Assembly: GCA_030427585.1 (NCBI GenBank)
Contig: JAUIBW010000006.1
Span: 62,001-126,000 of the forward strand
Reading direction: 5' to 3'
DNA length: 64,000 nt
Source: Bacteroidia bacterium
GTDB taxonomy: Bacteria; Bacteroidota; Bacteroidia; Flavobacteriales; Flavobacteriaceae
A model generated the notes under the pieces. That model searched no databases. It saw only the letters and a program-made list of their open reading frames with translations, and had not been told where the DNA came from. Shown here one piece after another: positions 28,204 through 36,938 of this stretch; position 1 is the first letter of the stretch; each line of letters starts with the position of its first letter. Position numbers and translations under genes: made by a program.

Positions 28204-29085
28204 ATGAATTATTATAGAGAATTTTTACTATTATTTATTTTCGTAATTCAGATGGCCCCAGCTCAGACTGAACAAGATCGAAAAGAAGCAGAGATTATTA
28301 ATATCCAAAAAGGAATTGTTGCCAAACTTACAGGTCATGAACCTATTAAAGGCAGAAAAAAATTAAAAAGTAGAGAAAGTGCTTCAGAAAGGAAGGCTTC
28401 TGCAGACTTTTTATATAATTCTTTAAAAGATATAGGACTTAAGCCTGAAAGACATTCTTATAATGTGAAGGATAAAAAGGGAAACTTATTTAATGGTACA
28501 AACGTTTATGCCGAAATTCCTGCCACCAATGGCAATGATGAATATGTAGTGATAGCCGCACATTTTGATACTGTTAAAGATAGCCCTGGTGCAGTTCATA
28601 ATGCTACAGGAGTTGCGATAGCATATTATGTTGCTATGAAACTAACAGAATTAAAAGAACGTAACCGAAATTTTATGGTCGTGTTCTTTGACCATTGGAA
28701 AAGTAATATGGTTGGTACTAGGATGTTTACCAAAAAGTTGAAAGATGAAGAATATAAAATCCATTCAATGCATCGATCTGATTATATGGGATGGGATAAT
28801 GACGAAGATAGAGCAATCGAGATGCTGGCATCCAGTCTCAGTTTAGAATCATTATATCGTATAGAATCTCCTGTGCCCATTTATAAAAGAGAAGTAGCTA
28901 CACCAGAAAGTAGGTTTTTTGCTAATTTTGGTTATGAAACCGTTACGCTTACTGCAGAGTTGAAAAATGCTGATAACTCACCTTTTGTACGCCAGAGCGA
29001 AGATAAGTATACAACAGTAAATTTTAAATACCTGGCATCTACTACCGATATTGTTCATGGAGTAATGAAATCTTTGGCTAAATAA
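28204..29085 (+). CDS. M28-family peptidase homologue with altered metal site
   Basis: A 293-aa secreted protein (signal peptide ending MAPAQT) with the M28 fold order. The first ligand motif HFDTV is intact at 120-124. Where active members have D-N-x-(S/T)-G, this one has HNATG (His132). The usual Glu-Glu pair is FFDHW (Asp163-His164). The third motif keeps Asp193 in RSDYMG. The C-terminal YHTxxDT is replaced by FVRQSEDKY, so the last His ligand is lost. Four of the expected positions differ, so peptidase activity is doubtful; it could be a pseudo-enzyme or use another chemistry. Contrast with the canonical M28 at 49532. Confidence 0.75.
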   Translation: MNYYREFLLLFIFVIQMAPAQTEQDRKEAEIINIQKGIVAKLTGHEPIKGRKKLKSRESASERKASADFLYNSLKDIGLKPERHSYNVKDKKGNLFNGTNVYAEIPATNGNDEYVVIAAHFDTVKDSPGAVHNATGVAIAYYVAMKLTELKERNRNFMVVFFDHWKSNMVGTRMFTKKLKDEEYKIHSMHRSDYMGWDNDEDRAIEMLASSLSLESLYRIESPVPIYKREVATPESRFFANFGYETVTLTAELKNADNSPFVRQSEDKYTTVNFKYLASTTDIVHGVMKSLAK

Positions 29086-29106
29086 AGATTTAAAAAATAA
29101 AAATTG

Positions 29107-29134
29107 AAGAGTTCTTACCGAAGTAAGAACTCTT
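29107..29134 (-). terminator. Terminator of the thr operon
   Basis: On the minus strand AAGAGTTCTTAC, a TTCG tetraloop and GTAAGAACTCTT form a 12-bp perfect stem followed by a T-rich stretch (CAATTTTTATTTTTT). The thrC stop codon lies inside the stem. Confidence 0.8.
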
Positions 29135-30404
29135 TTAGTTTTTCATAATTATTTACCATTATACTATGTTTTTCTTTACCCATCACTTTTTGAATCTGAT
29201 TCGGGATTTCTATAGTTGTATCCAGAGTTTCTTCAACTATATTTAAAAATTTAACCGGGTGAGCCGTTTCTAAAAATATACCATATTGATCATTAGTGAT
29301 CTCATGCTCTTTAAGTCCCAAATATCCGACAGCACCATGTGGATCGGCAACATATCCCGTTTCATTATATATCATTTTCATAGCTTTTCTGGTCTGATCA
29401 TCATTAAAACTATATGCAGAGAAGTTATTCTTAAGATCGGCAAAACTATGATTAAAAAGTTGTTGTATTCTGATAAAATTACTTGGATTACCTACATCCA
29501 TCGCATTAGAAATTGTAGCTTTTGATGGTTTTGGTTGATATTCTGAAGTTTCTAAATACCTAACAACAGTATCGTTTATATTGGTCGATGCTACAAACTG
29601 TTTAACAGGAAGTCCTAATTTGTGAGCTACAATTCCTGCGCAAATATTACCAAAATTACCACTAGGTACAGAAAATACAATATCTTTTTTCTTATGCTTA
29701 ACCTGTTTGTAGGCAAATAAGAAATAAAATAATTGCGGAAGCCATCTAGCTACATTAATAGAATTTGCCGACGTTAATTGTTTATGATCCGTAATACTTA
29801 TATCCAAAAATGCAGTTTTTACCATTTCCTGACAGTCATCAAATACTCCGTCGACTTCTAAAGCTGTTATGTTTTGCCCTAGTGTAGTTAATTGTTTCTC
29901 TTGTATTTTGCTTACTTTCCCGCTGGGATAGAGAATAACCACATTTACGCCTTTTACTCCTAAAAAGCCATTTGCAACCGCACCACCGGTATCTCCAGAA
30001 GTAGCGACCAAAACAGTAACCTCGTTTTCGTTATTTCTATTAAAGTATCCTAAACATCGTGCCATAAAACGGGCTCCAACATCTTTAAAAGCCATAGTTG
30101 GGCCATGAAATAGTTCTAAGGTTCCTATATTATCTTCGACTTCTACAACCGGGAAATCAAAACTTAAAACATCGGCCAAAATATCCCGTAGTTCTGGTTC
30201 AGGAATTTCATCCCCAACAAATTGTTGTATTGCCTGATAAGCAATTTCAATGTTATCCAGGTGTTCTATGTTTTCAAAAAACGAACCGGGTAACGGAGTA
30301 ATATTTTCTGGAAAGTACAATCCTCGATCTGGAGCTAAACCTTTTATGACAGCTTCAGAAAAGGATACTTTAGGAGCATTATTATTTAAGCTATAGTATT
30401 GCAT
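29115..30404 (-). CDS. thrC: Threonine synthase
   Basis: This PLP enzyme converts O-phosphohomoserine to threonine. It is 429 aa. The PLP Lys is in the motif HGPTMAFKDVGARFMAR near residue 110, ATSGDTGGAVANGFLG follows near 150, and SVPSGNFGN binds the cofactor phosphate near 245. It is the last gene of thrA-thrB-thrC, 26 bases after thrB, and its stop lies within the operon terminator. Confidence 0.96.
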   Translation of the reverse strand: MQYYSLNNNAPKVSFSEAVIKGLAPDRGLYFPENITPLPGSFFENIEHLDNIEIAYQAIQQFVGDEIPEPELRDILADVLSFDFPVVEVEDNIGTLELFHGPTMAFKDVGARFMARCLGYFNRNNENEVTVLVATSGDTGGAVANGFLGVKGVNVVILYPSGKVSKIQEKQLTTLGQNITALEVDGVFDDCQEMVKTAFLDISITDHKQLTSANSINVARWLPQLFYFLFAYKQVKHKKKDIVFSVPSGNFGNICAGIVAHKLGLPVKQFVASTNINDTVVRYLETSEYQPKPSKATISNAMDVGNPSNFIRIQQLFNHSFADLKNNFSAYSFNDDQTRKAMKMIYNETGYVADPHGAVGYLGLKEHEITNDQYGIFLETAHPVKFLNIVEETLDTTIEIPNQIQKVMGKEKHSIMVNNYEKLKEFLLR

Positions 30405-30429
30405 TATTTTTTTATTTTCTGTATTCAGT

Positions 30430-31353
30430 TTATTCTATTATCTTAATTCCTTTACCATTAATCTTTGAAATGTGTATATCAAAATCAATTCCTGTTTTGT
30501 CGTAAATATCTTGTATCACATTTGCTACATCGTTTGCAATCTTCATACCTTTACTAAGTGCAAAAATCGAAGGCCCCGAACCAGATATTCCCGAACCCAA
30601 AGCACCTTTTGCAATAGCTGCATTTTTAACATTATTAAATTCAGGAATTAAAATAGATCGTAACGGTTCGATAATTACATCATCCAGACTTCTACCAATT
30701 AAATCATAATCTTCTGTAAACAATCCAGCAACAAACCCTCCTAGGTTTCCCCATTGATGAATTGCTTTTTTTAAGGTTACTTTATGTTTGATTACAGATC
30801 GTGAATCTGATGTTTTTACTTCTATTTGCGGATGAATAACGGTCATTACCAGGTCTTTTGGTGAATGTAGTTTTATAATATCCAATGGATCATAACTACG
30901 TACCAAAGTAAATCCACCAAGAAGAGCAGGGGCAACATTATCTGCATGTGCATTACCACTCGCTAATTTTTCCCCTTCCATTGCAAATTTTACCAATTCG
31001 TGTGTGGTAAATGGATTACCTAATAAATGGTTTATAGCCCAAACAGCACCAGAGCTACTGGCGGCACTACTTCCTATTCCGCTACCTGCTTTTATCTTTT
31101 TATAAATTTCAATAGCGACTCCAATGTTCTCTCCGTATGCTTTAAGAAAAGCTTCAACAGCGACACCAGCAACATTTTTATGAGTCTCCATAGGAAGATC
31201 AGCTCCTTCAATCTTTGTTATTTTTACACCAGGATCTGCTGTGATAGAAATTACCATTTCGTCACCAACATTATCCAGACAACATCCTAACACATCAAAT
31301 CCGCAAGAAAGATTGGCAACCGTAGCAGGGGCAAATATTTTGATACTTTTCAT
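30430..31353 (-). CDS. thrB: Homoserine kinase
   Basis: This GHMP-family kinase phosphorylates homoserine with ATP. It is 307 aa. Motif 1 is ANLSCGFDVLGCCLD near residue 13, the ATP-binding GHMP motif is GSGIGSSAASSSGAVWA near residue 92, and motif 3 is KGALGSGISGSGPSIFAL near 250. It sits between thrA and thrC with 26-base gaps on both sides, so it belongs to the same transcript. Confidence 0.96.
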   Translation of the reverse strand: MKSIKIFAPATVANLSCGFDVLGCCLDNVGDEMVISITADPGVKITKIEGADLPMETHKNVAGVAVEAFLKAYGENIGVAIEIYKKIKAGSGIGSSAASSSGAVWAINHLLGNPFTTHELVKFAMEGEKLASGNAHADNVAPALLGGFTLVRSYDPLDIIKLHSPKDLVMTVIHPQIEVKTSDSRSVIKHKVTLKKAIHQWGNLGGFVAGLFTEDYDLIGRSLDDVIIEPLRSILIPEFNNVKNAAIAKGALGSGISGSGPSIFALSKGMKIANDVANVIQDIYDKTGIDFDIHISKINGKGIKIIE

Positions 31354-31379
31354 TTGTTGTTTTTTTTAGTACATTTTAG

Positions 31380-33827
31380 CTACTTACTTTTACCTATCCT
31401 TATAATATCTGCAAAGATACCAGAAGCAGTAACTTCGGCACCGGCACCAGCTCCTTTAACAATTAGAGGTTGTTTAGGATATCTATCGGTATAAAAAAGT
31501 ACAATATTATCACTTCCTTCTAGATTATAAAAGGGATGATCAACTGGTATGTGCTGTAATCCTACTTTGGCATTTTCTGCTTCATATTGTGCTACATACT
31601 TTAGTCGACATTGTTTTTTGTTGGCTTCTGCCAGAATTTCTTTAAAATGATCTTCGTTTTTGGCTAGTGAATTAAAGAACTCGTCTACACTTTTAGATTC
31701 TAAACTTTCCTGAGGAAGAAATGCTTCATTCTCTATATTTTCAAGCTCCATAACTTTTTCACTTTCACGGGCAAGGATCAAGATTTTTCGAGCAACGTCA
31801 ACACCGCTTAAATCAATCTTAGGATCTGGTTCTGTATATCCTTCTTGCTGAGCCTGTTTTACGATATCATGAAAAGTAACTTCTTCGGTGTAATTATTAA
31901 ACACAAAATTAAGACTGCCAGATAATACAGCTTGTATTTTATGAATATTATCTCCAGAGGCAATTAAGTTATTAAGTGTGTCTATTATTGGTAAACCGGC
32001 TCCAACATTGGTTTCATATAAGAACGGAGCATTAAATTTTCTAGAGAGATCTTGCAATTCTTCATAATTAGAATATTCATCTGCACATGCGATCTTATTA
32101 CAAGTTACTACAGCCATACTTTCTGCCAAATAGTGTTTATAAATCTTAGCAATATTAGGATTTGCAGTATTGTCTACAAAGATAGAATTACGTAGATTCA
32201 TTTCTTTTGCTTTTGCGAAAAATGATTCTGCATTGGCTTTTTCTCCTTGTGCAAGGATTTCTTGCCACTTATCAAGATCGATTCCATTTTCATTAAAGGC
32301 CATTGTTTTGGAATTTGACATCCCGACCACACGAATTTTTAAACGTAATTTATCTTTAAGATACTTATTTTGCTGCTGAAGCTGTTCAAGTAATTTACTC
32401 CCTACGTTTCCTACGCCAGTTATAAATAGATTTAGCTGTTTTGTTTTTACTTCAAAAAATCGTTCATGTAATATGTTTAAGGCTTTTTTGATATCCTTTT
32501 TTGCAATTACTACAGAGATATTTTTTTCTGAAGCCCCTTGCGCAATTGCCCTAATATTTACATTGTTTTTACCCAGCGTACTAAACATTTTTCCACTCAA
32601 CCCCTGGTGATGGTACATATTATCACCAACCAATGCGACAATAGCTACATCATTTTCTATTTTAACAGGATCTAGCTTATGTTTAGAAATCTCGAACTCG
32701 AATGTAGTATCCAAAATGGTTTTGGCTTTCTCTGCTTCAGAAGCTTCGACAGCAAGACATATAGAATGCTCAGACGAAGCTTGTGTGATAAGGATTACAT
32801 TTATATTTTCTAAAAATAAAGCTTCAAATAAACGTTTTGAAAATCCAGGAATACCAACCATGCCACTTCCCTCCAGAGAAATGATCGAGATACTATCTAT
32901 ATGACTAATCCCGGTAACTGGTTTTTTTCGTTCTTCTACTTTTCTAGTGATAAAAGTTCCTTGATCCTTAGGTTTAAAAGTATTTTTAATCACTATAGGA
33001 ATATTCTTTTCTAATACAGGATGTATAGTAGGAGGGTAGATTACTTTAGCTCCAAAATGAGAAAGCTCCATAGCTTCCTGGTACGAAATATGATATACTG
33101 GTTTTGCTTGTTTTACCAATCTTGGATTGGCAGTATATAGCCCGCTTACATCTGTCCAGATTTGTAATTCGTTGGCATCGATGGCCGCAGCTAGAATAGC
33201 TGCAGTAAAATCAGATCCACCTCGTCCTAATGTTGTAGGTTCACCATCTTGTGTTCTTGCAATAAAACCTGGAAAAAGACTTACTTTGTGTGTATTGTTA
33301 TTTGCAAATTCTTTGATTCTGGCATTGGTTTCTTTATAATCTATTACAACTTTAGAGTTAATGGTTTTAACAATGAGTTCTCTAGAGTCTTTTAAAACGA
33401 TATCTAAGCCTTTTATTTTAGTTGCTTCTAGGATAATATAAGAAGAGAGCATTTCTCCAAAACTTGCGATTACAGAAGCAGTTTTGGGAGATAATTCACT
33501 TAGTAAATATACTCCTTCGCATAATGATTCTAGGGTATTAAGCTCTGCTTTAACCTTACTTATTATTGCACTTTGGGATACTACAGGAATAAGAGTTTTT
33601 ACAACCTCAAAATGTCTTTTTTCAATTTCTGCCAGTGTGTTTTTATAATTTTCATTATTAGCAGAAGCTTCCTCTCCGGCTTGTAACAACAAATCTGTAA
33701 TTCCGCCCATTGCAGAAACAACTACATATAAGGGTTGATTTTGTGATTGTTGTTTTATGATTTCTATTACACTTTCTATGGTCGATGCATTAGCGACAGA
33801 AGAACCTCCAAATTTTAGAACGTTCAT
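31380..33827 (-). CDS. thrA: Bifunctional aspartokinase / homoserine dehydrogenase I
   Basis: This enzyme carries out the first and third steps from aspartate to threonine. It is 815 aa. The aspartokinase domain opens with MNVLKFGGSSVANAS and includes GRGGSDFTAAILAAAI near residue 205. Two ACT domains follow (~310-460). The homoserine dehydrogenase domain has the Rossmann start FITGVGNVGSKLLEQL near 468 and NVGAGLPIIDTLNNL near 615. It is the first structural gene of thrABC and is preceded by a Thr/Ile-rich leader peptide. Feedback by threonine through the ACT domains is expected from the family. Confidence 0.97.
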   Translation of the reverse strand: MNVLKFGGSSVANASTIESVIEIIKQQSQNQPLYVVVSAMGGITDLLLQAGEEASANNENYKNTLAEIEKRHFEVVKTLIPVVSQSAIISKVKAELNTLESLCEGVYLLSELSPKTASVIASFGEMLSSYIILEATKIKGLDIVLKDSRELIVKTINSKVVIDYKETNARIKEFANNNTHKVSLFPGFIARTQDGEPTTLGRGGSDFTAAILAAAIDANELQIWTDVSGLYTANPRLVKQAKPVYHISYQEAMELSHFGAKVIYPPTIHPVLEKNIPIVIKNTFKPKDQGTFITRKVEERKKPVTGISHIDSISIISLEGSGMVGIPGFSKRLFEALFLENINVILITQASSEHSICLAVEASEAEKAKTILDTTFEFEISKHKLDPVKIENDVAIVALVGDNMYHHQGLSGKMFSTLGKNNVNIRAIAQGASEKNISVVIAKKDIKKALNILHERFFEVKTKQLNLFITGVGNVGSKLLEQLQQQNKYLKDKLRLKIRVVGMSNSKTMAFNENGIDLDKWQEILAQGEKANAESFFAKAKEMNLRNSIFVDNTANPNIAKIYKHYLAESMAVVTCNKIACADEYSNYEELQDLSRKFNAPFLYETNVGAGLPIIDTLNNLIASGDNIHKIQAVLSGSLNFVFNNYTEEVTFHDIVKQAQQEGYTEPDPKIDLSGVDVARKILILARESEKVMELENIENEAFLPQESLESKSVDEFFNSLAKNEDHFKEILAEANKKQCRLKYVAQYEAENAKVGLQHIPVDHPFYNLEGSDNIVLFYTDRYPKQPLIVKGAGAGAEVTASGIFADIIRIGKSK

Positions 33828-33928
33828 AATATATTGTATTTTTTTAAGTTGAAATTATTAATAAAAGTTTTGTTAGTAATTCTTTTTTTTGAATTACATA
33901 CGTGATGCGGTGGTAATATATAAATGAA

Positions 33929-34042
33929 CTAACCCCTAAGGGTAATAGTAGTAATAGTACCTGTTGTAATAGAAGAAACCTCAGATACGATAATTGTTCC
34001 TAAGGTAAATAATAAAGCCGATAAGAAAATGGTACTAAACAT
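33929..34042 (-). CDS. thrL: thr operon leader peptide (37 aa)
   Basis: This is a short ORF, below the length of the ORF track, 101 bases upstream of thrA on the same strand. It reads MFSTIFLSALLFTLG, then TIIVSEVSS and ITTGTITTITLRG before TAG at 33929. Nine of 37 residues are Thr and six are Ile, concentrated at the end, the pattern of E. coli ThrL. A -7 promoter box lies at 34066-34073, leaving a ~20-base leader. Ribosome stalling at Thr/Ile codons would sense charged tRNA. The downstream RNA has no GC-rich terminator, only a weak AT hairpin (GTAATTC...GAATTAC), so the exact mechanism is open. Confidence 0.8.
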   Translation of the reverse strand: MFSTIFLSALLFTLGTIIVSEVSSITTGTITTITLRG

Positions 34043-34065
34043 TTGTTTGCTTTACTTTGCGTGTT

Positions 34066-34073
34066 CAAATGTA
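34066..34073 (-). promoter_or_regulatory. -7 promoter box of the thr operon
   Basis: Read on the minus strand the box is TACATTTG, a full match to TAnnTTTG. It lies 24 bases upstream of the leader-peptide ATG. No clear -33 TTTG is seen. Confidence 0.6.
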
Positions 34074-34306
34074 TAATTTTTTACTTTTAAAGAAAATTAA
34101 ATTAACGGCATTCTTAAACTTTTGCTAATTCAATAATTAATAACTTATTTCATTGTGTAATTCATAAAAAAATATGAAAATAGCTAGATTAAAATTGTAT
34201 TTAGTGTATTTGAGGAAGGATTATTTAATTTATTAAAAACTCTTAACATAGAGCTTCTAATATAAAAGCATAGACTAATAGAATACATATTAATACTTAT
34301 AGATAA

Positions 34307-35842
34307 ATGAAAATATTTTCTGCGCAACAAATGCGTATGGCAGATGAAGCTACAATGGTATCGGCTAAGATTACATCAATAGAATTGATGGAACGTGCTG
34401 CAACACAAATTTTTAATTTAATTCATAGCAGACTACAGGGGTCTCCAATTATGATCCATGTTTTTTGTGGTATTGGAAATAATGGAGGAGATGGATTAGT
34501 GGTTTCTAGATTATTGCTTGAACATGGGTATAATGTAAAAACTTATATTGTAAATTTTAGTGATAACAGATCAAAGGAATTTCTATTTAACTATGATCGA
34601 TTAAAAGAAATAGCTAAGGATTGGCCGATCCAAATTAAATGTGAAGAGGATTTTCCCCAACTCATGCGTGAGGATATGATTATTGATGCCATTTTTGGTA
34701 TTGGACTTAATAGACCATTGGTCCCTTGGGTTGTTTCTTTGATCAAACATCTTAATGCTTCAAGATGTTTTAAACTTTCTATAGATATTCCATCGGGCTT
34801 ATATTCTGATAAAGCACCAGATGACCCTGAAGGAGTTATTTTTGCTAATGTTACAGTTACATTTCAATTACCTAAACTTATTTTCTTTTTACCAGAAACC
34901 GGTATGTATACGCAAGATCTGGAGGTGATTGATATTGGATTAGATCGTAATTTTCTAATGCAAAATCCTGGTATCGGCGTCTTAATTAATAAAAACGAAG
35001 TAGTACCACTATATCGACCAAGACATAAATTTAGTCACAAAGGAACTTATGGCCATTGTGTAGTGATAGGAGGAAGTTACGGTAAGATAGGAAGTGTAGT
35101 TTTGGCAACTAAAGCTGCTTTAAAAACAGGTGCTGGCCTGGTTACTGCATATATCCCTGAATGTGGATATGAAGTACTTCAAACTACGGTTCCAGAAGCT
35201 ATGGTAATTGCAGATAGTGATGATGAATTAGAAGAAATTACCCTGGATTTTAAACCTGCAGCTATAGGAATTGGAGTTGGCCTTGGAACCGGCGAAAAAA
35301 CCATTAGTGCATTTGTAGAGTTTTTAAAAGAGAATACATCTCCTCTTGTTATAGATGCAGACGGGATCAATATCCTGGCTAAAAAGCCTGAATTTCTTGA
35401 AAAACTTCCAAAGAAAACTATTTTAACACCACATCCTAAGGAGTTAGAACGACTAGTTGGTAAATGGAAAGATGATTTTGATAAAATTGAAAAAACAAAA
35501 ATATTTTCAAAACAATATGATTGTGTTGTAATAATTAAAGGAGCCAACTCTATAACTGTATTTGAAGATCAATTATATGTGAATAATACAGGGAATCCAG
35601 GAATGGCAACCGCAGGAAGTGGGGATGTACTTACAGGAATGATTACCGGTCTATTGTCTCAAGGTTATGACCCTTTACATGCTGCTGTTTTTGGAGTCTA
35701 TCTGCACGGAAGTTCGGGAGACATAAGTGTTCAAAAAACTGGTTTTGAAGGATTGATAGCTAGTGAAATCATATCTCATATAGGCTCAGCTTTTATAGAG
35801 TTGTTTAAAGCTCCTAATACCGATGAGCAAAAGGAGAAATAG
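34307..35842 (+). CDS. nnrD: Bifunctional NAD(P)H-hydrate epimerase / ADP-dependent dehydratase
   Basis: A 511-aa repair enzyme that restores NAD(P)H from its hydrated forms. The N-terminal NnrE (YjeF_N) epimerase domain has VFCGIGNNGGDGLVVSRLLL near residue 55 and LSIDIPSGLYSD near 160. The C-terminal NnrD (carbohydrate-kinase-like) domain has HKGTYGHCVVIGGSYGKIGS near 245, TILTPHPKELERLV near 370 and NPGMATAGSGDVLTGMITGL near 430. Length and domain order are typical of bacterial fusions. It is divergent from the thr operon and stands alone. Confidence 0.95.
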   Translation: MKIFSAQQMRMADEATMVSAKITSIELMERAATQIFNLIHSRLQGSPIMIHVFCGIGNNGGDGLVVSRLLLEHGYNVKTYIVNFSDNRSKEFLFNYDRLKEIAKDWPIQIKCEEDFPQLMREDMIIDAIFGIGLNRPLVPWVVSLIKHLNASRCFKLSIDIPSGLYSDKAPDDPEGVIFANVTVTFQLPKLIFFLPETGMYTQDLEVIDIGLDRNFLMQNPGIGVLINKNEVVPLYRPRHKFSHKGTYGHCVVIGGSYGKIGSVVLATKAALKTGAGLVTAYIPECGYEVLQTTVPEAMVIADSDDELEEITLDFKPAAIGIGVGLGTGEKTISAFVEFLKENTSPLVIDADGINILAKKPEFLEKLPKKTILTPHPKELERLVGKWKDDFDKIEKTKIFSKQYDCVVIIKGANSITVFEDQLYVNNTGNPGMATAGSGDVLTGMITGLLSQGYDPLHAAVFGVYLHGSSGDISVQKTGFEGLIASEIISHIGSAFIELFKAPNTDEQKEK

Positions 35843-35924
35843 AAAATGTATTTTAACATAGGAAGAATATGTTATTACATACAATTTTGTAAGTGTTTTG
35901 GAGTTAATTTTAGTGTAATCTATT

Positions 35925-35932
35925 TACATTTG
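35925..35932 (+). promoter_or_regulatory. -7 promoter box of the lipoprotein gene at 35953
   Basis: TACATTTG matches TAnnTTTG 20 bases before the ATG. A TTTTG at 35896-35900 could be the -33 element, with a 24-base spacer that is slightly long. Confidence 0.5.
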
Positions 35933-35952
35933 AAAGATAATTAAAAAGCAAA

Positions 35953-36837
35953 ATGATGACAAAAACAAAATTATTAATAGCAGCTCTACTTTTTGGAGTG
36001 CTATTCAATTCGTGTTCTAGTGATGATGATGGCCCTGCGGTTGCCACAATAGAATTAGAGACGATCGGATTAAAGGCTCTTACAGGAGGAACTTCTTATC
36101 AAGGATGGATAATTGTTAATGGACAACCTGTTAGTACTGCTAAGTTTACTAACCCTGCAGGAGTAGTTCGTTTAGAAGTATTTGCATCTGATCTTGCAAG
36201 TGCAACTCAGTTTATAGTAACAATAGAACCAGTAGGAGATATCGATAATGGACCTTCTGATACTAAAATTTTGACAGGTAATTTTAATGGCAATTCTGCA
36301 CAACTTACTTTTGCACCAGTAGTTGCTGATCTTTCTAATACATCAGGCCAGTTTTTTTTAGCGACTCCTACAGATAATGCTGGAGGTACAGATAATGGTA
36401 ATGATGAATTTGGCGTATGGTTTATGGATGGTGATACTGCTCCTGGCTTATCTCTTCCTGCTCTGGCTAACGGATGGAAATATGAAGGCTGGGTAGATTT
36501 TGGAACTAAAATTTTATCTACAGGTACCTTTTCTAACGTTAGTGGTGTTGATGATGGAAATTTCTTTAAAGGGTCTGGAGGAACCGTTCCTGCGTTTCCT
36601 GGAGAAGATTTTCTTGTCTTACCGACTCAAGTTCCTATTACAGGAATCACACTTCCTGCTGCCGTAACAAGTAAAAGAGTATTTATTACTGTTGAGCCTT
36701 TTGGGGATGGTGATCCAGCTCCATTTTTTATAGAACCTCTTAGTGCTACTGCAGGAATCACAACGGGATCTGGGAATCCTGTTACTATGTTGTCTAATAC
36801 TGTAGTACCTTCGGGAATTGTAAAAAGACCAAATTAG
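35953..36837 (+). CDS. Lipoprotein with two RskA-like repeats
   Basis: A 294-aa lipoprotein (FNSCSSDDDGP; acidic residues after Cys suggest surface export). Two homologous units follow. Unit 1 (~35-140) has TSYQGWIIVNGQPVSTAKF and FIVTIEPVGDIDNGPSDTKI. Unit 2 (~165-285) has NGWKYEGWVDFGTKILSTGT and VFITVEPFGDGDPAP. The pattern 'x-G-W-(x)n-S-x-G-x-F ... (I/V)T-(I/V)-E-P-x-G-D' resembles the C-terminal domain of anti-sigma-K (RskA) proteins, but there is no sigma-binding part and no membrane helix. The role is unknown, perhaps ligand binding. Confidence 0.7.
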   Translation: MMTKTKLLIAALLFGVLFNSCSSDDDGPAVATIELETIGLKALTGGTSYQGWIIVNGQPVSTAKFTNPAGVVRLEVFASDLASATQFIVTIEPVGDIDNGPSDTKILTGNFNGNSAQLTFAPVVADLSNTSGQFFLATPTDNAGGTDNGNDEFGVWFMDGDTAPGLSLPALANGWKYEGWVDFGTKILSTGTFSNVSGVDDGNFFKGSGGTVPAFPGEDFLVLPTQVPITGITLPAAVTSKRVFITVEPFGDGDPAPFFIEPLSATAGITTGSGNPVTMLSNTVVPSGIVKRPN

Positions 36838-36860
36838 TATTTTTAAATTAGGATATAGTA

Positions 36861-36907
36861 TACTAAAAGTCTGATTGAAATACCACTTTTCAATCAGCCT
36901 TTTAGTA
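36861..36907. terminator. Bidirectional terminator between lipoprotein gene and xerD
   Basis: TACTAAAAGTCTGATTGAAA pairs with TTTCAATCAGCCTTTTAGTA over 20 bp with one mismatch and a 7-base loop. It serves convergent genes on both sides. Confidence 0.8.
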
Positions 36908-36938
36908 TTGTAAATTTTAAGAGAACAAGTTGTATATA

